DNA from: Sporosarcina ureilytica
Lineage (GTDB): Bacteria; Bacillota; Bacilli; Bacillales_A; Planococcaceae
DNA length: 64,000 bases
NCBI RefSeq assembly: GCF_001753205.1
Contig: NZ_CP017560.1
Coordinates: 2,604,001-2,668,000 of the forward strand
Reading direction: 5' to 3'
The notes beneath the pieces were generated by a model. That model was not told the origin of the DNA and searched no databases. It worked only from the letters and a program-made list of their open reading frames with translations. Made by a program: the position numbers and the translations under genes. The first letter of the stretch is position 1, and every line of letters begins with the position of its first letter. Positions 37,635 through 47,585 of the stretch are shown here, in pieces.

Positions 37635-37666
37635 TTGTTTTACCTCCTCTACAATTTCAAGTTACA

Positions 37667-38758
37667 TTACTTTTCTACTGATAATCCCATTAGGTAGCCT
37701 GCTAATGCATCCAATTCTGCATCTGATAAATGGTCGAATGCCGGCATCGTATTACCTGGTTTGTATTTCTGCGGATCTTTAATCCATTCTTTCAGTGATT
37801 TTTCATCGTGGTCCATGAAACCTGCAACGCGGTTACGATCACCAAATGTTGTTAAGTTTGGCCCAACAGCACCTGAATGCTCAACCCCCAAGTAAGCTGG
37901 ATCGCCAACGCCACTTACTGCGTGACATGAAATACAACTTTCCGCAAAGAGTGCTTCTCCTTGGTCTGCAGATGCCTTATCTGCTGTAGCACCTTCTGTC
38001 GCTTGCATTGCAAGAACCCAATCATCAAACTCAGCACGTGTTAATGTTTTAACTTTAAAGTCCATCAAAGCGTGTGATGGTCCGCAAAGCTCAGCACATT
38101 TCCCGAAGAAAACGCCTTCTTCAAGATCGCGTGAATCCTTTTCAAAAATCAAGTAAAACTTGTTAACGTTTTCAACGTTGTTATCAAGCTTACCGCCGAC
38201 TGCCGGAATCCAAAATGAGTGTTTTACGTCCGCAGCGATTAGGTTGAAGTATACTTTTTCATCCATTGGAACAACTAACTCTTGCGCTGTAGTAACACCT
38301 AATTCTGGATAGTCAAACTCCCACCAGTATAGTTTCGCCGTTACATCAACGACCAAATTTTCAGCATTGCCATCATCATCTACTGCACCCATTGCAGAAA
38401 CATTACCTAACTTATAAGTATAGTAAACTGTTGGCACTGCTAGCAAAAGAACTAAAAGAATTGGAATAACTGTCCAAACAAGCTCTAACACGTTACTTCC
38501 TTCAACTTGCTCAGGAACATGATCTTCACCAAGCTTCGAACGTCTGAAGCGGAGTAGAGCTATTACGTAGATAATTACAACTACTAGTATTACGAATAAC
38601 ATAATTCCCGAAGATAATAGCAACAAGTTAAACTGGTCTTTCGCAACTTCACCTGCTGGAAGAAGTGTAGAGATTTCCTCCTGACCGCAACCTGCAAGGA
38701 AAATAGTAAGCGCTGTTAGTAATGTAAATAGTCGCCACTTTTTAAGTCCTTTCATCAT
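37667..38758 (-). CDS. ctaC: cytochrome c oxidase subunit II with fused cytochrome c domain
   Basis: This is a lipoprotein subunit: the signal ends in the lipobox LAGC, followed by two membrane helices and a CuA cupredoxin domain with SFWIPAVGGKLD and the CuA motif CAELCGPSHALM. It continues into a C-terminal cytochrome c domain with the haem motif CISCH and the methionine ligand near NTMPAF. The fusion identifies the caa3 type, which takes electrons from cytochrome c. It is the first gene of ctaCDEF. Confidence 0.97.
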   Translation of the reverse strand: MMKGLKKWRLFTLLTALTIFLAGCGQEEISTLLPAGEVAKDQFNLLLLSSGIMLFVILVVVIIYVIALLRFRRSKLGEDHVPEQVEGSNVLELVWTVIPILLVLLLAVPTVYYTYKLGNVSAMGAVDDDGNAENLVVDVTAKLYWWEFDYPELGVTTAQELVVPMDEKVYFNLIAADVKHSFWIPAVGGKLDNNVENVNKFYLIFEKDSRDLEEGVFFGKCAELCGPSHALMDFKVKTLTRAEFDDWVLAMQATEGATADKASADQGEALFAESCISCHAVSGVGDPAYLGVEHSGAVGPNLTTFGDRNRVAGFMDHDEKSLKEWIKDPQKYKPGNTMPAFDHLSDAELDALAGYLMGLSVEK

Positions 38759-38865
38759 CGCCTAATCATACCTCTCTTTCAATTAATATCTTGATAAGTG
38801 CAGGGATAAATTACCCCTATTTATATGAATTCCTATTTAAAAGAAAGAATTCCAATGAGATAGCG

Positions 38866-39789
38866 TTAAACAAATAACGAGAATATAATAATTGATACAA
38901 ACAAGATTGTCATATAGTTAAGTGAGTAAACAAACATTCCTGTCGCCCACTTCAAATCATCCTTCGCTTTAAATCCTCTGATTGCAAAGTAAGCCCAACC
39001 AATATTTAATATCGTAGCGAGTATCATAAACACAATTCCTAAATCAGCTAATAATAATGGTAACGGAAATAAGAGAAGCACCCAGCCTAACATCGAAACT
39101 TTCGTTCTAGTAAACCCTTTTACAACTGGTAGCATCGGTATATTCGCCGCGCGATACTCTTCTGTACGTCTCATTGCAAGTGCATAAAAATGAGGCGGTT
39201 GCCAAATAAACATTATCAAAAACAATGCCCATGCCCCTGCCCCGAGTGTCGGCTCAACTGCTGCCCAACCTATTAAGGGAGGAATTGCACCAGAAATACT
39301 TCCAACAACTGTATTACTCACATGTTTTCTTTTAGACCACATTGAATAGAGTACTACATAGCTGAATACCCCGGCAAGTCCCCAAAGCCCGGCAGTTGTA
39401 GATGCAGAGAATAATAATAACTCTCCGATGGCAATGAATGTAAGCGCAAGTGCCAACACAGCCGAAGCGTTGAATCGTCCAGTCACTGTCGGTCTAGATT
39501 TTGTTCTCGACATAATTGGATCAATATCGCGGTCTATTAGATTGTTCAATGCGGCGGACCCTGCAATGATTAAGCCCGAGCCCCCTAGCGCAAATAAAAG
39601 TAAATCTAAGTTTGCTAGAAACTTTAATGGACTTAATTGCATCGCGAGAAAAAAACCAGTGAAAACAGTAATCATATTCGAATTAACTATACCAATCTTA
39701 ATTAGTGCTAAGAAATCTTGAAATACTGTTGTCGTTTTTTCCGCGGCCGCAGAATCAACCGTTGCCGATATTATACGACCGTTTGACAT
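38866..39789 (-). CDS. ctaB: protohaem IX farnesyltransferase (haem O synthase)
   Basis: CtaB is a polytopic prenyltransferase that converts haem B to haem O for the oxidase. The start is the ATG at 39789 behind AGGTGGGGG, giving 307 residues. The prenyl-diphosphate binding motif reads NNLIDRDIDPIMSRTKSRP, and the second conserved region is MWSKRKHVSNTVVGSISGAIPPLIGW. It lies upstream of ctaC and is divergent from ctaA, as in B. subtilis. Confidence 0.97.
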   Translation of the reverse strand: MSNGRIISATVDSAAAEKTTTVFQDFLALIKIGIVNSNMITVFTGFFLAMQLSPLKFLANLDLLLFALGGSGLIIAGSAALNNLIDRDIDPIMSRTKSRPTVTGRFNASAVLALALTFIAIGELLLFSASTTAGLWGLAGVFSYVVLYSMWSKRKHVSNTVVGSISGAIPPLIGWAAVEPTLGAGAWALFLIMFIWQPPHFYALAMRRTEEYRAANIPMLPVVKGFTRTKVSMLGWVLLLFPLPLLLADLGIVFMILATILNIGWAYFAIRGFKAKDDLKWATGMFVYSLNYMTILFVSIIIFSLFV

Positions 39790-39954
39790 ATTCCCCCACC
39801 TTTCGTCTTTTTTCAAATTAACTTCTTATATACTTCACTATATCGAAAATTAGAGAAAATTTCTATACTAAAACAAAAAATCTCAAGGAACTGCGCTTTT
39901 CATCGACATAATTGTCACAATCCATACTCTATAATAAAGCATTTCTACTAATCA

Positions 39955-39996
39955 ATTGTGAAGTTGAGAGGTCTATTTGATGAACTTTTTGTGAAA
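39955..39996 (+). promoter_or_regulatory. two ResD-like boxes in the ctaB/ctaA divergent region
   Basis: ATTGTGAAG (39955-39963) and TTTGTGAAA (39988-39996), 33 bases apart in the same orientation, match seven and eight of nine bases of the TTTGTGAAT motif described for ResD. ctaA is a known ResD-dependent gene in B. subtilis. The 330-base region between the ctaB and ctaA starts holds no gene. Confidence 0.5.
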
Positions 39997-40118
39997 ATGA
40001 TGTTGTACCTAATGTTTACGGTCTGTATCCGTTGTCATTTCGCCCTTCTTTCGTTATCATCATAGCTAGAGGAGTATTCATATTAAATTAACATCATTAC
40101 TAAAGTAGGTGTCATTTT

Positions 40119-41030
40119 TTGAGATATCATAATTTTTTAAAGTGGTTTGCCGTCTCTTCAACCATTGGGATGCTGTTCATTTTACTTGGCGGTGCACTAG
40201 TTACAAAGACTGATAGCGGAATGGGATGCGGACGCCATTGGCCAGGCTGTAATGGGCAACTTATTCCAGATGTCATTACTGCAGAAGTTCTTATCGAATT
40301 TTCTCATCGCATTGTCACTGGTGTCGTTGGCATTCTAATTGTTATTTTGGCGGTTTGGTCATGGAGAGCACTCGGTCATGTACGTGAAACTAAATTTCTA
40401 GCTTTCATGGCCATATTTTTTCTAGTTTTACAAGCACTAATCGGAGCTGCCCAAGTTTTGTGGGGCCAAGGCGACTTTATTTTAGCCCTTCACTTTGGAA
40501 TCTCACTGATTTCTTTTGCCTCTGTGTTATTACTAACTTTAATCGTTTTTGAAGTTGACAAAAAATACGATACACAAAACATTCGAGTTGGGAAACATCT
40601 AAAATGGCATACAATTGGCGTTACTATCTATTCTTACATAGTCGTTTATACAGGAGCACTTGTCCGTCATACAAACTCTGAACTCGTCTGTCTAGATTGG
40701 CCTTTTTGTGATAACTCAGCTATTGGATTCCCTACCCGTTTCCATGAATGGGTTCAAATGGGTCACCGTTTTGCAGCTGCACTCATTTTCATCTGGATTT
40801 TGTACATAATGGTACATGTAGTGCGGCATTATAAAGGCCAACCTGTCTTTTATTGGGGATGGATTATTTCCTTTATACTCGTCCTTGCCCAAGTGATTAC
40901 AGGTGCAACCGCCATTTTCACTCAGTTAAACTTGTATATCGCATTGCTCCACTCGTTATTTATTTCACTCTTATTCGGGCTATTAACCTACATGATACTG
41001 CTCGTGTTTAGAAGTAAACGTTCTTCCTAA
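40119..41030 (+). CDS. ctaA: haem A synthase
   Basis: CtaA oxidises the C8 methyl of haem O to give haem A. The 303-residue protein has eight helices and a TTG start with AGGTG upstream. Conserved features are [23 protein letters not shown], with the cysteine pair of the first extracellular loop, [28 protein letters not shown], with the second cysteine pair, and [12 protein letters not shown]. The haem ligand histidines fall in the EFSHR and MGHR motifs. Divergent from ctaB. Confidence 0.96.
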   Translation: MRYHNFLKWFAVSSTIGMLFILLGGALVTKTDSGMGCGRHWPGCNGQLIPDVITAEVLIEFSHRIVTGVVGILIVILAVWSWRALGHVRETKFLAFMAIFFLVLQALIGAAQVLWGQGDFILALHFGISLISFASVLLLTLIVFEVDKKYDTQNIRVGKHLKWHTIGVTIYSYIVVYTGALVRHTNSELVCLDWPFCDNSAIGFPTRFHEWVQMGHRFAAALIFIWILYIMVHVVRHYKGQPVFYWGWIISFILVLAQVITGATAIFTQLNLYIALLHSLFISLLFGLLTYMILLVFRSKRSS

Positions 41031-41032
41031 AT

Positions 41033-41067
41033 AATAAGGCCACCTTCACTATAAGGTGGCCTTATTT
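41033..41067 (+). terminator. terminator after ctaA
   Basis: AATAAGGCCACCTT pairs perfectly with AAGGTGGCCTTATT, followed by TAATTTTATT. The insertion sequence lies about 70 bases beyond it. Confidence 0.93.
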
Positions 41068-41204
41068 AATTTTATTGTTTTCTCGATATATTTTCTGACT
41101 TTTTCCTTCCTTGCTCTCTATCCCCTAATATTTTGGTTCTATGTCAAATGTTGGGGTGATGTGTTTTGCACGTCACCCTATTTTTATGATTTATTCTTTG
41201 ACAA

Positions 41205-41333
41205 GTTGATTTCCGCTCCAGGTGGACGCGTTCGGCGGGGCGTGCGGTGAGCCGCTTCCTTCGCTTCGCTCCGTCCAGGGTCTCACCTGTCACGCTTCTC
41301 CCGCCCGAGTCGCCACCTTACACTCCAATCAAC
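41205..41333. repeat. intergenic palindromic repeat, copy A, inside the IS
   Basis: The ends are GTTGATT and AATCAAC (perfect 7-bp inverted). Inside, GGTGGACGCGTTCGGCGGG pairs imperfectly with the reverse complement of the block ending GAGTCGCCACC, and GCGTGCGGTGAGCC pairs with GGTCTCACCTGTCACGC. The whole 129 bp can fold into one long hairpin. It is GC-rich against an AT-rich background and shares its left end with copy B at 55867. Confidence 0.8.
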
Positions 41334-41360
41334 AGATAACCTTCTTTTATACTTTGTTCA

Positions 41361-42578
41361 TCATCCTACTAAATGAGTGCCAATTGTTTTATATTTGATG
41401 TTTAATAAAACCTTTGCTCTCGCATGATCAAAACGTCTAAAACCATATGCGTTCCTCTTCATTACTTTTGTTTTATTATTAATTCCTTCTAAAAATCCGT
41501 TGGAGTAATTAAAGGCGAAACTATTTAAAATTTCAGGTTGCCAGTTCTTCAATGTGCGAATCGCTTTCAAGAAAGCGGGAATATTCGCGTCTTCTACCTT
41601 ACGGTAAAAGGCTTTCAATCTTCTTTTGATTTCTGGCATATCATCTGATTTCTTCGCCCAATCAAACCACTCACAGTATGCTTCTTTCAGTTCATAAGCT
41701 TTCTTTAACTCATTAGAAAATCCTGTATAACGATCCAAATAGAAACGATTCTTTTCAGTTAACTGATCACTTCTTTTATACAATACAAATCGCATTCGCT
41801 TACACTTCTTTCGGTCATATGCATGCCAATCCTTTTGTACTTTTCGACGTACTTCATCAATCGCCCAATAAATATAACGACAGAAGTGAAATCGATCCGC
41901 TACGATGACAGGCCGTCCCAGTGCTTGATTGACTGCTGCTTTAAAACTTGGATTCATATCCATCACGACGAGTTCTACTCGTGATCCATATTTATAAAGA
42001 TATTCCTTAATCGTATCTTTTCTTCGATTAGGTAAAATATCAATCGGTTCATGTGTATCGGCATCCGCAATGACTAATTGAAACTTGCCAGCGTCTGTAT
42101 CACCTTTATATTCATCAATTGCGATTCTTTTAGGAAGTTGAGTTTTCATCGTTAAATATTCTTTGCCGCTTTTCTTAAAACGTCTCATAATTGTAGCGCT
42201 TGATGTCCCCAGGCTTTCTGCAGCTTCCTTAAAAGTCTTTGCTTTAAAAGAACGTATTTGGGCCACTTGATTCCATTCTTTTGAATAACGTTGGTATTTG
42301 TCGACAAAGGATGTGTCCTCTGAAAATCTTTTACCGCAGCCACACGCATAGCGACGACGTCGATAGAATAAAACTGTTAAACGCTCGAAAAGTTTTAAAT
42401 GATTAATTTTTCTTATGCGATAATCATGAACCTTTTCGGTATAGGCATGACAAGATGGGCACTTATGAGCTTTTATGGGTAAAGATACATAGAGTGCTAC
42501 TCTTTCACCAACTTCTTCTATTTTCTCAATGATTACTTCTTTTAATCCTGGGATTTTCATGTTAAAATTCATTTGCAC
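41361..42578 (-). CDS. ISL3-family transposase
   Basis: This is an intact 405-residue DDE transposase. The N-terminal zinc-binding region has two pairs, CPSCHAYTEKVHDYR and CGCGKRF. A helix-turn-helix follows (about 105-130, TFKEAAESLGTSSATIMRRF). The catalytic acidic residues fall in AIDEYKG, VVMDMNPSFKAAV and GFLEGINNKTKVMKR. No frameshift or stop is seen, so the element may be active. The start may be the GTG at 42578 or the ATG six bases further, both behind AGGATAGGTG. Confidence 0.95.
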   Translation of the reverse strand: MQMNFNMKIPGLKEVIIEKIEEVGERVALYVSLPIKAHKCPSCHAYTEKVHDYRIRKINHLKLFERLTVLFYRRRRYACGCGKRFSEDTSFVDKYQRYSKEWNQVAQIRSFKAKTFKEAAESLGTSSATIMRRFKKSGKEYLTMKTQLPKRIAIDEYKGDTDAGKFQLVIADADTHEPIDILPNRRKDTIKEYLYKYGSRVELVVMDMNPSFKAAVNQALGRPVIVADRFHFCRYIYWAIDEVRRKVQKDWHAYDRKKCKRMRFVLYKRSDQLTEKNRFYLDRYTGFSNELKKAYELKEAYCEWFDWAKKSDDMPEIKRRLKAFYRKVEDANIPAFLKAIRTLKNWQPEILNSFAFNYSNGFLEGINNKTKVMKRNAYGFRRFDHARAKVLLNIKYKTIGTHLVG

Positions 42579-42711
42579 GGGTCACCTATCCTTTACTTTT
42601 TTCTAGTCAATTAAAGTATAAAAGAATTAGGTGATCTCGTGCATATTTTTTTGCTGAATTGTTTTGAAACCCCAACATATATAATAGAACCAATATTTTT
42701 ACTTAAATCAT

Positions 42712-42756
42712 AAAAGCACTCAGAATTCGACCTAGCCGAAATTCTGAGTGCTTTTT
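42712..42756 (-). terminator. terminator after pyc
   Basis: AAAAGCACTCAGAATT pairs with AATTCTGAGTGCTTTT, with T/A runs at both ends, ten bases past the pyc stop and just outside the IS. Confidence 0.92.
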
Positions 42757-42765
42757 ATTAGTTAA

Positions 42766-45700
42766 TTAGTCCGCCATTTCAATAAGAAGATCGCCTGTAG
42801 CAATCGATTCTCCAGCGGTTACATATATTGCCTTTACTGTACCGTCATACGGTGCTTGAATTGTGGTTTCCATCTTCATCGCTTCAGTTATGAGTAAGTG
42901 GTCGCCTCTTTTCACTTTCGCCCCTTCAGATACAGCAACTTGTAAAACAGTTCCTGGCATTGTTGCGCCAATATGCGCTTGATTTGAAGGATCAGCTGTC
43001 GTCTTTCTGATGACATCAGATTCCACATTGACATCTTCGATAATGACTTCACGTGGTTGACCGTTCAATTCGAAATAAATGACCCTTGTTGCATCGGATT
43101 GCGGCTCACTAATAGAAACAAGTTTAACAATTAAAGTCTTTCCTTTTTCAATTTCGACTTCAATTTCTTCGCCTAGACGCATACCATATAAAAATTCTGG
43201 TGTATCGATAACCGATACATCACCAAATTCTTGATGCATTTGTAAATATTCTCCGTACACTTTCGGATAGATTGCATAGGACAATACTTCCTGCCTTGTC
43301 GCAGGTCGATTCAGCTTTTTAGTTAAATCAGTTTGCAATTCATCAAAATCAACATCTTCAAGTAATTCGCCAGGACGAATTGTAATCGCTTCTTTATCTT
43401 TCAAGACAACTGCTTGTAATTCTTTAGGGAATCCACCATGTGGTTGTCCGATATAGCCAGCGAAAAACTCTATCACTGAGTCAGGGAAGTCAATAGACAT
43501 TCCACGTTCAATTACTGAATGTTCATTAAGATCGTTTTGAACCATGAATAACGCCATATCTCCTACGACTTTTGATGAAGGTGTTACTTTTACAACATCA
43601 CCGAACAATAGATTGACTCGGGAATACATTTCTTTAACTTCTTCCCAACGCTCTCCTAATCCAACTGCTCTTGCCTGTTGTTGTAAGTTTGAATATTGCC
43701 CCCCCGGCATTTCATGAACATAAATTTCAGAATGCGGACTCATCATACCGCTTTCGAAGTGCTGGTAATATTTCCGAACATCTTCCCAGTAGTGAGATAA
43801 GCTTTCTAAGCCATTTACATCTGCACGAACTTGACGCTCGTTTCCTTGCATTGCATAGTATAAAGAACTTGCCGAAGGTTGTGATGTAAGCCCTGCCATT
43901 GAACCAAGTGCAGTATCTACAATATCAACTCCTGCATCAATTGCACGCGCATACGTATAGATTCCGTTGCCACTTGTATCATGTGTATGGAGATGAATTG
44001 GTAAATCTGTTGTTTCCTTTAATTCTGAAATGAGGCGATATGCCGCTTCCGGCTTCAATAATCCAGCCATGTCTTTAATAGCCAAAATATTCGCGCCTGC
44101 CGATTCTAAGTTTTTCGCCATTTCTTTATAATATTGAACCGTATATTTATCACGCTTATCATCTAATATATCACCTGCGTAACAAATCGCCGCTTCCGCA
44201 ACTTTCCCTGCTTCACGCGTTGCATCAATCGCCACTTCCATACCTTTGATCCAGTTTAAACTATCAAATATACGGAATACGTCGATTCCGGCTTCAGCTG
44301 AATTTTTAACAAACTCGCGGATGACATTGTCTGGATAGTTTGTATATCCAACCGCATTTGCCCCACGGAATAACATTTGGAACAATACATTAGGAATTTG
44401 TTCACGTAATTTAATGAGACGATCCCATGGATTTTCCTTTAAGAAACGATAAGCTACATCAAATGTCGCCCCGCCCCACATTTCCATTGAGAATAAATTA
44501 TGCATGATTCTAGCTGTTTCAGGTGCAATTTCCAACATGTCTGCTGTACGCATTCTTGTTGCTAATAGGGATTGGTGGGCATCCCTAAATGTCGTATCAG
44601 TGATTAGAACATCATTTTGTTCTTTAATCCAGTTCACTAATCCCTCTGGGCCTTGCGCGTCTAATATTTGCTTCGTTCCGCTTAATGGCGCCGTCGATAA
44701 GTCGATTGCAGGCTTACGGGCATCTTGATAAACCGGCTTAGACTGCTTGTCAATTCCCGGAAAACCATTGACAGTTACGTTCCCAATATAATTTAAAATC
44801 TTTGTACCTCTATCTAACCGAGTTGGAAATTCAAATAATTCTGGTGCAGTGTCAATAAAGCTTGTGTCATAGTCGCCAATAAGGAAACTCTTATGTTTCA
44901 CCACATTTCCAAGGAATGGAATGTTCGTTTTAATTCCTCGTATTCTGAACTCTTGTAAGTTACGGTCCATTTTAGCTGCCGCTTCTTTGAAAGTCATTCC
45001 CCAAGTGGATACTTTTACAAGTAGCGAATCGTAATGAGGTGTAATAACAGCACCTTGGAAACCATTTCCCGCATCTAACCGAACACCAAACCCTCCACCA
45101 GAACGATATACCATTAGTTTTCCTGTATCTGGCATAAAATCATTCAATGGATCTTCGGTTGTCACTCGAGACTGAATTGCGTAACCAAATAATGGAACGT
45201 CTTCTTGTTTAGGAATCTGAACAGTGTCGCCATGAAGGTCTTTCCCATCCGCAATATGTATTTGGGAATGCACGATATCAATACCTGTCACCATTTCTGT
45301 GATTGTATGCTCAACCTGAATGCGTGGATTTACCTCAATAAAGTAAAACGACCCATCTGCGACAAGAAATTCAACCGTTCCCGCGTTTACATAACCGATT
45401 TTTTCCATCAATTGCACAGCTGCATTACAAATTTCAACACGAAGATTGTCATCTAATGAAATTGAAGGTGCAGTTTCAACTACCTTTTGATGACGGCGCT
45501 GGATAGAGCAATCCCTTTCAAATAAATGGACAACATTCCCGTGGGTGTCTCCTAGTATCTGAACTTCTATATGCTTTGGCTTATCGATAAACTTTTCAAC
45601 ATACATTTCATCTGATCCAAATGCTGCTTTCGCCTCTGATTTTGCCCGGTCATATGCTTGTTTAACTTCTTCTGCAGAATGAATAATTCTCATCCCACGT

Positions 45701-46203
45701 CCGCCGCCGCCCAAGGAAGCCTTCACCATGATTGGGTAACCGCTCGATTCACCGAATGCTAATACATCTTCATATGAAGATACAGGACCGTCACTTCCTG
45801 GAATAACGGGTAAACCAGCTGCAATCGCTTGTTCACGTGCCTTTACTTTATCACCAAACATTTCAAGATGTGTCGATGTCGGGCCAATGAAAATAATTCC
45901 TTCTTCTTCAAGCCTTCTTGCAAATTCGGCATTTTCCGCTAAAAATCCATATCCTGGGTGAATCGCATTTGCACCGCTATTCTTCGCGATTTCAATAATT
46001 CCTTCGATGTCTAAATATGCATCAATTGGATTCTTACCTTTACCTACGAGGTAAGATTCATCCGCCTTATATCGATGGAACGAGCCACTATCCTCTGTCG
46101 AATAAATACCGACTGTTGAGATTTCTAATTCAGTACATGCTCTAAATATACGAATCGCAATTTCTCCACGATTCGCAACGAGTAATTTAGTGATTCTTTC
46201 CAT
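42766..46203 (-). CDS. pyc: pyruvate carboxylase
   Basis: This anaplerotic enzyme makes oxaloacetate from pyruvate, bicarbonate and ATP. The 1145 residues hold all three modules: biotin carboxylase (1 to about 460; LLVANRGEIAIRIFRACTEL, the ATP loop KASLGGGGRGM, ERDCSIQRRHQKVVE); carboxyltransferase (about 535-1000; TDTTFRDAHQSLLATR, EMWGGATFDVAYRFL, HLHTHDTSGNG, the metal site region); and a C-terminal biotinyl domain with EAMKMET near residue 1110. An acetyl-CoA activation region lies between them. The gene follows ftsW by 17 bases, as in B. subtilis. Confidence 0.98.
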   Translation of the reverse strand: MERITKLLVANRGEIAIRIFRACTELEISTVGIYSTEDSGSFHRYKADESYLVGKGKNPIDAYLDIEGIIEIAKNSGANAIHPGYGFLAENAEFARRLEEEGIIFIGPTSTHLEMFGDKVKAREQAIAAGLPVIPGSDGPVSSYEDVLAFGESSGYPIMVKASLGGGGRGMRIIHSAEEVKQAYDRAKSEAKAAFGSDEMYVEKFIDKPKHIEVQILGDTHGNVVHLFERDCSIQRRHQKVVETAPSISLDDNLRVEICNAAVQLMEKIGYVNAGTVEFLVADGSFYFIEVNPRIQVEHTITEMVTGIDIVHSQIHIADGKDLHGDTVQIPKQEDVPLFGYAIQSRVTTEDPLNDFMPDTGKLMVYRSGGGFGVRLDAGNGFQGAVITPHYDSLLVKVSTWGMTFKEAAAKMDRNLQEFRIRGIKTNIPFLGNVVKHKSFLIGDYDTSFIDTAPELFEFPTRLDRGTKILNYIGNVTVNGFPGIDKQSKPVYQDARKPAIDLSTAPLSGTKQILDAQGPEGLVNWIKEQNDVLITDTTFRDAHQSLLATRMRTADMLEIAPETARIMHNLFSMEMWGGATFDVAYRFLKENPWDRLIKLREQIPNVLFQMLFRGANAVGYTNYPDNVIREFVKNSAEAGIDVFRIFDSLNWIKGMEVAIDATREAGKVAEAAICYAGDILDDKRDKYTVQYYKEMAKNLESAGANILAIKDMAGLLKPEAAYRLISELKETTDLPIHLHTHDTSGNGIYTYARAIDAGVDIVDTALGSMAGLTSQPSASSLYYAMQGNERQVRADVNGLESLSHYWEDVRKYYQHFESGMMSPHSEIYVHEMPGGQYSNLQQQARAVGLGERWEEVKEMYSRVNLLFGDVVKVTPSSKVVGDMALFMVQNDLNEHSVIERGMSIDFPDSVIEFFAGYIGQPHGGFPKELQAVVLKDKEAITIRPGELLEDVDFDELQTDLTKKLNRPATRQEVLSYAIYPKVYGEYLQMHQEFGDVSVIDTPEFLYGMRLGEEIEVEIEKGKTLIVKLVSISEPQSDATRVIYFELNGQPREVIIEDVNVESDVIRKTTADPSNQAHIGATMPGTVLQVAVSEGAKVKRGDHLLITEAMKMETTIQAPYDGTVKAIYVTAGESIATGDLLIEMAD

Positions 46204-46220
46204 CTAATTCACTTTCCCTT

Positions 46221-47393
46221 CTACTTCATTTTCTTGTTCTCATATTTAACAAACATCGAAACATTCATCAAAATTCCCACGGCGGCTGACATTAAAATCA
46301 CCGAAGTTCCTCCATAACTTATAAAAGGGAGGGGTACACCGGTTAGCGGGATAATACCTGTTAATCCGCCTAAGTTAACAAACGTCTGAATACCTATCAT
46401 ACTGCCTATGCCTGCAGCGAGCATTCGAGCATGAGGATCTCTTGCTCTTAGTGCGATACTTAATGCGCGTAAAACGATAAACCCTAATCCGCCAATCACA
46501 ATCGCCACACCTAGAACGCCTAATTCTTCTGATATGACAGCCATTATCACATCAGTATGCGGTTCGGGTAAATACCCCATTTTTTGAATAGAGTTTCCAA
46601 GACCATGTCCTTTTACGCCACCAGATCCAATCGCAATATAACCATTTGCAATTTGAAAACCCGATCCTTGAATATAATCAAATGGATTTAAATAAGATAA
46701 TAACCTACCTTTTCGACTGCCTGTCATAATGTCATCCCATTTAAAATATAGAAGGAGTGACACCAATAATAAGCATACAGAAATAATACCACTTAACTTC
46801 AAAAAAGTATTCTTATTTAATCCGCTTGCAGCAATGACAGAAAATGCCCCGACAATGATAATGAAGGACGTACCAATATCCGTTTCTAACATAATCGAAC
46901 CAATTGCAATGACTAGAATTCCAACAGGTGGCATAATTGACTGGTTGATGCTGTCGATTGTACCTCGCTCATATTTTTTGGCAAAAACACTAGCAAAATA
47001 AACGAGAATAATAATTTTTGCAAGCTCTGATGGTTGAAAATTGACACCAGCAAGATTAATCCAACTTTGTGCACCTAGCTGTTCTCTACCGTATCCAAAT
47101 ACATGTACAAGTCCCAGAAGTATTAGCATGCCGATGACGGAAGCAATCATTAATTTCTTTCTCTTATAATTTTTGTACGGAAAAAAAGCTGCAACGAAAA
47201 AGGCAGGAAATGCAATCGCTAAGTTCATGATTTGCTTTCGAAAGAAATGATCAGGTTCAAAGTCATAATACCCTACTGCCCAGACGAGACTCGAACTATA
47301 AATCATGACTAGTCCGAATAAACACAAAACTAAGTAGGTGAAAAAGAGTGGAAAATCAAAATTTCTCACAAATTGTTTTACATAATTACGCAT
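46221..47393 (-). CDS. ftsW: division SEDS glycosyltransferase FtsW
   Basis: This SEDS polymerase with ten helices (390 residues) is the expected partner of PBP2B in septal wall synthesis. Motifs are FRKQIMNLAIAFPAF, GAQSWINLAGVNFQPSELAKI, ETDIGTSFIII and the C-terminal FVNLGGLTGIIPLTGVPLPFISYGGTS. It stands outside the dcw cluster next to pyc, as in Bacillus, and is distinct from the SpoVE copy at the left edge. Confidence 0.94.
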   Translation of the reverse strand: MRNYVKQFVRNFDFPLFFTYLVLCLFGLVMIYSSSLVWAVGYYDFEPDHFFRKQIMNLAIAFPAFFVAAFFPYKNYKRKKLMIASVIGMLILLGLVHVFGYGREQLGAQSWINLAGVNFQPSELAKIIILVYFASVFAKKYERGTIDSINQSIMPPVGILVIAIGSIMLETDIGTSFIIIVGAFSVIAASGLNKNTFLKLSGIISVCLLLVSLLLYFKWDDIMTGSRKGRLLSYLNPFDYIQGSGFQIANGYIAIGSGGVKGHGLGNSIQKMGYLPEPHTDVIMAVISEELGVLGVAIVIGGLGFIVLRALSIALRARDPHARMLAAGIGSMIGIQTFVNLGGLTGIIPLTGVPLPFISYGGTSVILMSAAVGILMNVSMFVKYENKKMK

Positions 47394-47548
47394 AATATAA
47401 CCCTCTTTTTCCTAATCGATTCCATTCCGATTTTTTCCTTAATCATTTAACGCTTTGTTTCAACATTTTAACGAATTGCAGAATTACGTGACAAAACATT
47501 CCCTAGAAATGCTAGTAATACAGTTAACGACCAAAGATACTTAAACAA

Positions 47549-47578
47549 AAAACTCAAACCCTGTAGTTAAGTTTGAGT
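47549..47578 (-). terminator. terminator after ylaN
   Basis: ACTCAAAC pairs with GTTTGAGT around an 11-base loop, followed on the minus strand by six T. Confidence 0.85.
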
Positions 47579-47585
47579 CTTCTGC

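Larger units (their letters stand above)
41135..42691 (-). mobile_element. complete ISL3-family insertion sequence
   Basis: The terminal inverted repeats are 22 bp. The left end (41135-41156) reads GGTTCTAT then, after five variable bases, ATGTTGGGG. The right end (42691-42670, read inward) has the same two blocks, with 18 of 22 positions identical. Directly outside both ends is the same octamer AATATTTT (41127-41134 and 42692-42699), an 8-bp target duplication of the size usual for ISL3 elements. Length is 1557 bp. It inserted cleanly between the ctaA and pyc terminators, so no gene is broken. Inside the left end a hairpin (GGGTGATGTG/CACGTCACCC) may block incoming transcription, and a palindromic repeat lies between it and the transposase. 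Confidence 0.95.

Noticed and set aside
41056-41250. Plus-strand 64-residue open frame spanning the left end of the IS
   Set aside because: It begins in the ctaA terminator and crosses the IS terminal repeat and the palindrome; it has no ribosome site.
41135-42691. A composite transposon or larger genomic island around the IS
   Set aside because: Only one IS copy is present, its target duplication is immediate, and the genes on both sides are the conserved neighbours ctaA and pyc.
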